DNA of 64,000 nucleotides from Protonemura montana (lineage: Eukaryota > Arthropoda > Insecta > Plecoptera > Nemouridae): the NCBI GenBank assembly GCA_947568835.1, contig OX387604.1:28683351-28747350 (forward strand), read 5' to 3'. The notes under the pieces are model-generated. The model saw only the letters and a list, made by a program, of their open reading frames with translations. It ran no database searches and was not told the DNA's origin. Of this stretch, positions 24,491 to 32,753 are shown piece after piece (position 1 is the stretch's first letter; the number at the start of each line of letters is the position of its first letter). Position numbers and translations under genes: made by a program.

Positions 24491-26127
24491 GACACGCTTT
24501 TCTGATGCAGGTACGCAGCGACCGACGCCAGATAGCCCTTTAAAAAAAACTGTACGACCATTGCTCTCTCATGTGGACATTCTAACGGAAATGCTCCTCC
24601 CAGAGCTACAAATTCCTGTATCTACTTCAATTCCTACTCCCACGTAGACTAATTGATAGCCCTATCGTAGATTTACCAAACTCACTTCTAGTGGGGAATG
24701 CAACCTGCTCTTCTCTATCTGCATGTCACGGCAGAGTTTTTGATCGTCACAATCTTACTTTCGTGTCTGTCTTTTCACTGCCTGTTTCTCTCTTCTCGAT
24801 TCCATCTTGGAATGTCAAACCAACTAACTACCAAGCATGACAGCATTATACCAGCCAAAAAGCTGAACAATGCATTCTACCTTCACGACATAGTTGATCC
24901 TTGCATGAATCCTTGCATGTCCGCACATCAGAGATTCCTGTTGCTTGCATCGGGCTGCACAATCTTTGGTAGCGTAAGGCAGAGGCGAAATAGTGTGCGA
25001 CGATCGCCATGCTGCCCAGGCGGGATAAGGGAAAAAAAACTTCAACCTTCACTCAACGATGCTAGCCGTCCAATGCTGCAGCGAGCCGGCCGCGCTGAAG
25101 CAAGCGTTGCTGGAAAGTCCGACGTTCAAATAAATGACGAAAATGTGAATTTAAAGCGCAGAGAAGAGGGGTTCATGCCCATAATATGATTTGTTACATC
25201 CACGCATCAATCACATACATTGTGTGTAACATTATCAGCCGAAAAGCGCGTACACTAGGATTAATTTGAGTTTGCCACTTTCTGGGGTGCTTGTACCAAC
25301 CTAGAAAACATGACACCATGATGCTACTGTTAACTATCCGATTTAAAAGCAACAAAATGATGTTTTTCTTTGGTTGAAACATTTAATAATTTCAGGAAAA
25401 CAAAATATTTAATGAAAAACAATAAATGTTTATCAACCTAAGTTAAATATTTTCGATTACTTGTAACTTTTATCAGGTTTAGGCAGGAAACCAAGCTTGC
25501 AAACTGCTTTTTGGTAGCCATTGCTAGAATCCGCTAGTGTACGGTAGGTATTTAGCAGAAGTCATTAGGACTTTTAGGTTTGCATTGAAGTTCTTATTTT
25601 TCAATAGAATTAATTTCACGTAAATATACTGATAAATCCACAAAGAATTTAAGTGCATGATGCATTGTTTGGTCATAATTTTCTGGTTAATTTCAAACTC
25701 CCCGGTGAAGACTGGCTTTATTTTGCTTTCTAAAGTTGGCAATGTGTAATCAGAGTCCACCAGCTTGTGGCAATTAACATTTGATTGCGTAGGTAACTTT
25801 CAATTAAGTTCGAGTGATGGACAGTTTGTTTCTTCTAAAAGTTAGATTGTTGGCTTTTATATAATTAGACGGCTCTTTACAATAATATAATCACGGTAAT
25901 TATAACACAGGTTTAATGAGATAAAGCAACACTGAGCAAGTTTAGGTTTTTGATAGTTAACCTTCGTACACCTTCAAAAATATTAAAAATGTTTAAAAAA
26001 AACAGGATTCTCCCCCCACCCCCACCTCACCTCACCCTAATGGAATGTAGGCAGTGTTTAAACCTTGAAAGAGTAACTCCTCCCTTACAGAGTTCAAAAT
26101 GTCATAACTATTGTTGCATTTACATTT
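24491..26127. other. Gene-free intergenic stretch
   Basis: The longest open frame (24,698-25,189, plus, 163 codons, starting MQPALLYLHVTAEF) has a hydrophobic start but no recognisable domain, no homologue known to me and no splice context. I consider it unproven. Nothing else is visible. Confidence 0.4.
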
Positions 26128-27413
26128 ATTTTATTTATTTGTGGTGATAACGACGCACTGTTTTGACATCTGGCCATGCGGCACTGGTCTAATGGCGTCG
26201 GTGAATGAGTGGATGATGATGAGGGTGATGATGAACCTAACCTAGCCTAGAAGGGAGGAGGTGAAACCCGGTGCCGGCACGTTGCCTACTCCTGTCGAAG
26301 AGCACCAAGGGGACCACCGGCTAGACGTCCCTTCCGAAGGACGGTACAACGCGAACAACAGGATTCCTCCACAAATCCATGCTGTCGAGAGGTCGATAAG
26401 CAAAGCAAGTTAAGTTGCTGTACTAACTTTCATCCCTCCAACCTCTCTCCCGAACAGAACTGGTCATGTGTATGATGGTCACCCATCCAATACCTGACCC
26501 AGCGCAGTGTTGCTTAACTTCGGTGATCTAACGAGAACCGGTGTTTCCAACACGCCAAACCGTTCGGTGGTCACCCATCTAATACCTGACATAGTGCAGT
26601 GTTGCTTAACTTTCATCCCTCCAACCTCTCTCCCAAACAGAACTGGTCATGTGTATGATGGTCACCCATCCAATACCTGACTCAGCGCAGTATTGCTTAA
26701 CTTTCATCCCTCTAACTTCTGTCCCAAACAGAACTGGTCATGTGTATGATAGACACTCATCCAATACCTGACTCAGCGCAGTGTTGCTTAACTTTCATCC
26801 CTCTAACTTCTCTCCCAAACAGAACTGGTCATGTGAATGATGCTCACCCATCCAATTCCTGACTCAGCGCAGTGTTGCTTAACTTTCATCCCTCCAACCT
26901 CTCTCCCGAACAGAACTGGTCATGTGTATGATGGTCACCCATCCAATTCCTGACTCAGCGCAGTGTTGCTTAACTTTCATCCCTCCAACCTCTCTCCCGA
27001 ACAGAACTGGTCATGTGTATGATGGTCACCCATCCAATTCCTGACTCAGCGCAGTGTTGCTTAACTTTCATCCCTCCAACCTCTCTCCCGAACAGAACTG
27101 GTCATGTGTATGATGGTCACCCATCCAATACCTGACTCAGCGCAGTGTTGCTTAACTTTCATCCCTCCAACCTCTCTCCCGAACAGAACTGGTCATGTGT
27201 ATGATGGTCACCCATCCAATTCCTGACTCAGCGCAGTGTTGCTTAACTTTCATCCCTCCAACCTCTCTCCCGAACAGAACTGGTCATGTGTATGATGGTC
27301 ACCCATCCAATTCCTGACTCAGCGCAGTGTTGCTTAACTTTCATCCCTCCAACCTCTCTCCCGAACAGAACTGGTCATGTGTATGATGGTCACCCATCCA
27401 ATTCCTCCAAAAT
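26128..27413 (-). mobile_element. 5S-derived SINE, copy D, with about ten 91-bp promoter units
   Basis: On the minus strand the tail lies at 26,130-26,230 and the body at 26,240-26,430 (CCTTCGGAAGGGAC-type core). The first full 5S-like head is at 26,455-26,570. The tandem units follow at higher coordinates. The antisense A-box signature GTTGCTTAAC ends at 26,518, 26,610, 26,701, 26,792, 26,883, 26,974, 27,065, 27,156, 27,247 and 27,338, which is 91-92 bp apart. The array stops abruptly inside an eleventh unit near 27,406. Each unit carries a 5S-like A-box and the GGATGGGTGACC box, so each may hold a complete internal polymerase III promoter (inference). Confidence 0.9.
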
Positions 27414-27581
27414 GCATTGAAATTCAAATCGATTACACAGTTAACTAATAGGGCTTCCAGGAGAATCGGGAGATAATTTGAATTTCCATGTTAATTATTA
27501 TTTCATTATTTTTCATGCAATGATTTGTGTTGTGATGGTTTTTAGACTCATGTCTACTTGATTTATCCTTAGCACAAGTTT

Positions 27582-27782
27582 TTAGAAAAACTATTTGAAC
27601 TGGGTTTTGAATGCTAAGTAAAGGGCTACTAAATTTCCCTAATAAAATAAATAATTTAATAATTCCGAAAATAAAGGACTGCTCAAACCTCTGAAGAAGT
27701 AACTAGTATATGTTACGAAACGTCGGGAAATTTAGTAGCCCTTTACTTAGCATTCAAAACCCAGTTCAAATAGTTTTTCTAA
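27582..27782. mobile_element. Hairpin element with 58-bp perfect arms and ribozyme-like loop
   Basis: The left arm 27,582-27,639 and right arm 27,725-27,782 are perfect reverse complements (TTAGAAAAACTATTTGAACT ... CTAAATTTCCC). The ~85-base loop holds CTGAAGAAGTAAC and GTTACGAAACGTCGG at 27,691-27,727. The GTAAC/GTTAC stem between a CUGA-type box and a GAAAC box resembles a hammerhead ribozyme core, but with one extra base between the first box and the stem. The outer flanks match the smaller hairpin at 2250-2402. It has no reading frame of its own. Confidence 0.8.
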
Positions 27783-27799
27783 AAAAATAATTTGTGTTA

Positions 27800-28389
27800 C
27801 TCGTGAAATATTTCAAGTCGGTTCATTGTTGTTGGGGCTGAAGTGAAATTTCTTGTAGGTTATCCTAAGTTGGGTAACATTTTATTCAGTATGGACTCTT
27901 TCAAAACGATATTGGAGGGAGAGAATTTGTTTTGGGTTAATGTGGACTTCCAGAGTTTATTTTACTAGTTGAGGGTAGTGGAGACGCTAGACTCATAAGT
28001 ACGAGTTACTTTGAACCTAGACGAAAATATATTCCACTATTTTCAGAAGCTCTATGGAAAAGTAATTTTTCACTACTCAAGCTTTAATTTTCGAGACTGG
28101 ATAATTGATGATAATGCACTGAAGAAAATGTGAAGTTAACAATTTGAAACTGCTGGTGGAGGAGCCGAACCATGGCTCCTCCACCAGCATCTGTACGATT
28201 TTCCTTGCAGTCGCCAATCTAACAAAATAAATAACTTATAAATACTTATTATTGTGGTGTGTTTGTTGCTTTGCGTGAGTAGATTTCATTTGAACATTTT
28301 TACTATTCAAAAATAATACCGAACGTTCGACAGACCTTTACCTTCTCGCAGAAAAATGGAACCAGACCATTACAGCTTTGGGGTAACTC
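27800..28389. other. Gene-free intergenic stretch
   Basis: Unique-looking, AT-rich sequence with no open frame of note. A short inverted pair, GCTGGTGGAGGAGCC / GGCTCCTCCACCAGC, lies at 28,151-28,187. Confidence 0.5.
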
Positions 28390-28712
28390 GTCGAAACCCA
28401 AACCCGGAAACCCGAAACCCAAACCCCGAAACCCAAACCCCGAAACCCAAACCCCGAAACCCGAAACCCGAAACCCAAACCCCGAAACCCAAACCCCGAA
28501 ACCCAAACCCCGAAACCCAAACCCCGAGACCCGAAACCCAAACCCCGAAACCCAAACCCAAACCCCGAAACCCAAACCCCGAAACCCAAACCCCGAAACC
28601 CAAACCCCGAAACCCAAACCCCGAGACCCGAAACCCAAAACCCAAACCCCGAAACCCGAAACCCGAACCCCGAAACCCAAACCCCGAAACCCAAACCCGA
28701 ACCCCGAAACTC
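28390..28712. repeat. 14-bp telomere-like minisatellite (CCGAAACCCAAACC)n
   Basis: Alternating CCGAAACC and CAAACCCC blocks form a 14-bp unit repeated about 22 times with insertions and GAGACCC variants. The minus strand reads GGGTTTGGGGTTTCGGG-like and has regularly spaced G3-G4 runs that fit a G-quadruplex pattern. Long open frames on both strands (FGVWVSGFG-like and NPETQTPKP-like peptides) are produced by the repeat itself. The unit is not the TTAGG or TTAGGG animal telomere repeat. Confidence 0.95.
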
Positions 28713-28805
28713 GAACGGAAACTTGCACTATTTTTACATCGACGGTCCCCACCAATGGAGAAAACTGGAAATGTTGCACTTTACATGCTACTGTAATTGA
28801 CTGAA

Positions 28806-29215
28806 TGATTTGATGTTTGTAGCTTTCAACGACGCTATGTTTTGTCAATTTCACATATGGCACTGATATGTTGGCATCGGTAGATGAGTGTGTGACTTAG
28901 TACCCAAAGTTATAAAAGAGGATACGCTTATTCATGTCGAAGAGCATGAAGGGGACCACCGGCTGAAGAATGTGGATGGCAACAAGGCACAATGATTTTT
29001 TATAAAGGAATACAAACAATTGTTATATTTTAGGTCTTAATTCCGAAGGACGGTATCCTGAAACAACCGGATTCCTCCAAAAATCCATGATGTCGAGAGG
29101 TTTATAAGTAGAGCGAATAAATGTCTGGTCACTCATCCAATACCTGACCCGGTGCAATGTTGCACGATGATGACCGAACGATGACCGGTCTTTCCAACAC
29201 TTCAAACAGTAAGGT
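28806..29215 (-). mobile_element. 5S-derived SINE, copy E, diverged
   Basis: An old copy: tail (TTTCAACGACGCTATGTTTT) near 28,825, body fragments (AAGGGGACCACCGGCT at 28,948; CCGAAGGACGG at 29,042) and remains of the 5S-like head (CACTCATCCAATACCTGACC near 29,130). About 65 bases with no counterpart in other copies interrupt the body near 28,970-29,035. Confidence 0.75.
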
Positions 29216-29265
29216 TTAGTATGTACATATATAAATATGCGTGTACTATGTGTGTATCTACGCAT

Positions 29266-30060
29266 CCAAGATAATGTAAAGGATTCTCCGATTAATCATG
29301 TCAATAATAACTCCCGTGCTTTTCGTCGAGCACAACTGCGTTGAGGTAGGTCGATCTAGCGGCAGGTCAGTGAACTACGTGGGGTGCAACCATTACCGAC
29401 AGTCGTCGGCTTGAATTATTATTATTATAATTATTATTATTTTGTGGTGTTTAACGACGCACTGTTTTGACATCTGGCCATTCGGCACTGGATTAATGGC
29501 GTCGGTGAATGAGTGGATGATGATGATGATGATGATGATGAACCTAAACTAGCCTAGAAGGGAGTAGGGGAAACCCGGTGTCGGCACGTAGCCTAATCCT
29601 GTCGAGAAGCATTAAGGGGACCACTGGCTAAATGTCCCTTCCGAAGGACGGTACAACGCGAACAACAGGATTCCTCCACAAATCCATGCTGTCGAGAGGT
29701 TGAAAAGCAAGGCGAGCGAAGTTGCTGTACTAACTTTTATCCCTCCAACCTCTCTCCCGAACAGAACTGGTCATGTGTATGATGGTCACCCATTCAATAC
29801 CTGACCCAGCGCATTGTTGCTTAACTTCGGTGATGTCGGCTTGAACGGAGGACTCTCGGCAGCCGGTGGCGTGGTGGGAGAAATCTCGGGCACAGAATAG
29901 GTAGGCAGAGTTTCACGGAATTTTAGAGCTCAGTATACAGAAACAGAAACATAGGCACAGTTTACACATCTGGGTTTTAGCTGTTAACCCGGGCACAGAA
30001 TGCTCGGGCACAGAACCCTTGCTCACAGAATATGATCTCCCAATATATTAAATATGTTTA
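29266..30060 (-). repeat. Inverted duplicate, copy 2, split by a SINE
   Basis: Reverse-complement counterpart of 23,215-23,788. The CAAGATAATGTAAAGGATTC end is at 29,266-29,290 and the GTGGGGTGCAACCATTACCG block at about 29,378. The match resumes after the inserted SINE at 29,835 with the CGGCAGCCGGTGGCGTGG region and a few GGGCACAGAAT motifs. It therefore predates the SINE insertion. No coding content. Confidence 0.8.
29416..29834 (-). mobile_element. 5S-derived SINE, copy F, with target-site duplication
   Basis: A 5'-truncated copy whose sense strand starts at ATCACCGAAGTTAAGCAAC and ends in an (AAT)n tail (antisense TTATTATTATTATAATTATT). It is flanked by an 11-bp direct repeat, GTCGGCTTGAA, at 29,405-29,415 and 29,835-29,845. 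This target-site duplication is the signature of LINE-driven reverse transcription at the target and defines the ends of the element well. Confidence 0.9.
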
Positions 30061-30125
30061 AAATGGCCACCACACGTCCTGCCACAGATCCTGCCACGTC
30101 AACGTGCTGAAATCTTTTATAAGAA

Positions 30126-30739
30126 CTAGTGTATTAAATATTTTATCAAACTGAACATTTTAACCTTGCCAACCTCTTCATAAAAACCGCCCAATCGAAG
30201 AGTTGCCGGGGTGTCATTATCTGCGACTCGTAGTCGTAGGGGCTCTGAAGACTCGCCCGACCTGCCAGCCGCTTGACCGTTCCTCCGACGCCGTCGCTCT
30301 TCCCATGTGACGTCGCCGTGAAGTGCCACTCCACGTCGGCCCCAAAGTCTCTTTGATGGTGGCACAAGTTAGCAAAATGTTTCCTATTTTTACACTGCGA
30401 GGCTGCCCCATCAGAAAAATAAAACATTTTATTTACGGTCTGAAATTTATTGCGCAAAAAGCTCACGAGTTTTTTTTGGGAAGAGATGCACTGCGACAGT
30501 GTCTAGGAAATTACAACGAAGCTGATGTGGCGCTCTTCCCCGCCCTCGTTGTAATATACCACGAAGGGGTGGATGGTGGTGGTCGAAGCCATCCCGACCA
30601 TCAACTTCACATTCGGAACTATCAGGGAGCACCAAGACACAGAACAGCTGCTAGCCACACGATTTGCGTCATCCCGGCAGATTCCTGGCAAGCAAAAACT
30701 GCATTGCTTTGTACCCGTGTCTGAGCAATCAGTAGCCAC
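30126..30739 (-). pseudogene. Frameshifted relic of a dispersed uncharacterised gene family
   Basis: Three minus-strand frames join into one degraded protein: TTTIHPFVVYYN in the first, FLDTVAVHLF in the second, then FYFSDGAASQCKNRKHFANL, HHQRDFGADVEWHFTATSHG, KSDGVGGTVKRLAGRASLQ and QIMTPRQLFDW in the third. I recall this FSDGAASQxKN...AEWHFxATSHGK...GGTVKRL pattern from many uncharacterised, multi-copy invertebrate proteins, probably linked to mobile elements. The function is unknown to me. At least two frame changes and stops make this copy non-functional. Confidence 0.65.
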
Positions 30740-32753
30740 GCGGGTGTTCTCCTCCTCGCCCTTGTTCGAAGAAGCCAGAGTGATAGGTCAGAGTGACACA
30801 ACAAAATGAGAGAGTTAAAAGAATCTTGGAAGTACAAACAATTTTTAAATTGAAAAATTATATAATCTATCAATTTACGGATGATTTGTATGGACCATGC
30901 TAACAGACTTGCAGCAGAAACACAACTAAATGCACACACATCTCTGCAATAAAACAAATCATAAATAATGATAATACGGCTGTTAATTATTCCTTTTTTT
31001 TCATGGAAAGATAGGCAGGAGATGCTCGACAAACAAACACAAAAAAAAACTTACTTCTCGAGTTATTAAGGGTTGAAATTTAAAGGTGGATTTTTCTACC
31101 CTTAAACTTGATAAGTAAGCAATTTATGCATTTTTTCTTGTTAATTAAAGCACGATTATCATTTTAGAACTAATCCCATTGTTTTAAGTTTATTTGTTCA
31201 AACGCTAGAGTGAATAGGTATAGTGAATGGCCGTGCGGGGCAAAAAGTAAAATATTTGATTTTTCCATCCCCTGCCACGGGCAAACCGCTAGGCATATGG
31301 AAAAAACATTGAGAATGGGGGTTTTTATTTCTGATGTTTTAGACTTCCTGAAAATTTCGTCAAATTTTGAGATAGTGAAGGTTTTGAGTATGGAATGACC
31401 CCTCAGCAGGTTGGACACTGGGTTCGAATACATGAAAACTAAAACCTCCATCTTTTCACCATCTTATTATTGTTTAGAACTAGGTTTCATTTAGCTGAAC
31501 ACAAAATATCCTAGGGTAACTAGGAGGAAGGGATAGAAACATTGTGGATACAAAAATTAATAACTTTATTGATTTTAAAACGTACTTCAAACAATCAAAC
31601 ATGCCAGACAATGAAGAATGTATGGTTTACATTAAAACACGGTAATACACGATAATCATAATTCGAAATGATCAATGTTGATTACCCATAATCAATCACT
31701 TACATAAAAATAAGTCATCCGAAACAGTGCAAATGCCGTCTTAACATTTCACTGCAAGACAGAGGAGTTTTTTCTCGGCACATTTTGATCATTAAAAAAG
31801 TAAAAGAGAAAAATGGTGGGTAAGCAACTGCATCATGAAAAGTAAAAGAAAAAATTTGGCATTTAGGTACATGCATGAGCCAAAACATAAAGCCCTAGTT
31901 TTCCACCGGAATTCAGCCCGTAGCCAGGCACATCAAAATGAGCCGGTTCAAAGATCAAACAAACAAGCACGAGATAGAATAGAAAATAACAATTCCATGG
32001 CATGAAATCATTTCCACAACAGATGAACATTTAAACAGAGATAATAATATTCTTTTACAACGTTAATTAAATCGGTCCATAGCAACAGGCTTCCAAGCCA
32101 ATATGACAACAAAACCCAAGTAAATGCCTCTTTAGGCTTCAAAGTCTTCATTAATCAACATTGCAACTGGCAAGCAAATACAAAATATTGACAAATTTAA
32201 AGCCAAGTCTTAACCCTTGTTTTAAAAAAGTACAATTACACCACATTGCCAAACCCAATCAAATGCTTTATGGAAGTAACCCACTTTCTGTATGTACCTA
32301 AAGCTCAACCAATCTGGCAACTAGTTTGAAGACGTTGTTGAGGTTAGGTAGCAGATACTCTCTGCATCTCTAGCTTTCAAAGAAATCTAAAGAAGCAGAA
32401 AAATATTGTTATCGTCCCTCTTCGCGATCGTTGAAATGAGTAGTAACGTTACTACCATAGTGCTAATGTTAAGCTGGCTTCGACACAAATTACCGACAAA
32501 AATAGAGGATACTGCGAGGCCACTGTCGTTCCAAGTGTAAGAAATTGAATGTTGTTTTTTCTTGCAGATTACTTGCATTCGTAATTATAATTGTTGAGGT
32601 TTGTTAAAATAGACAGTAGCAATCACCATCGGGTGGCAGCTACCGTTACTCTGTTGCTGCCTCGCTTACTCAGCAGAAAGTTTCTCATTAACCCTTTCCC
32701 TTTGACTAAACTATTAACTCAATGGTAGTCCTTGAAATCTAGTCTTTATCTCA
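30740..32753. other. Stretch downstream of TNPO3 without a supported gene
   Basis: It may include the TNPO3 3' untranslated region: on the minus strand the nearest clear AATAAA I see downstream of the stop codon is at 31,570-31,565, which would give about 1.2 kb of 3' UTR. A diverged fragment of the foldback family (ACCGACAAAAATA, GGCCACTGTCGT) lies at 32,485-32,580. No open frame resembles a protein. Confidence 0.4.

Noticed and set aside
24698..25189. 163-codon open frame with hydrophobic start
   Set aside because: No recognisable domain, no codon or splice support, unusual residue mix; could be chance. Transcript data would decide.
28303..28863. Open frames of 186, 118, 91 and 146 codons on both strands
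   Set aside because: Produced by the 14-bp telomere-like repeat; composition is a pure repeat translation.
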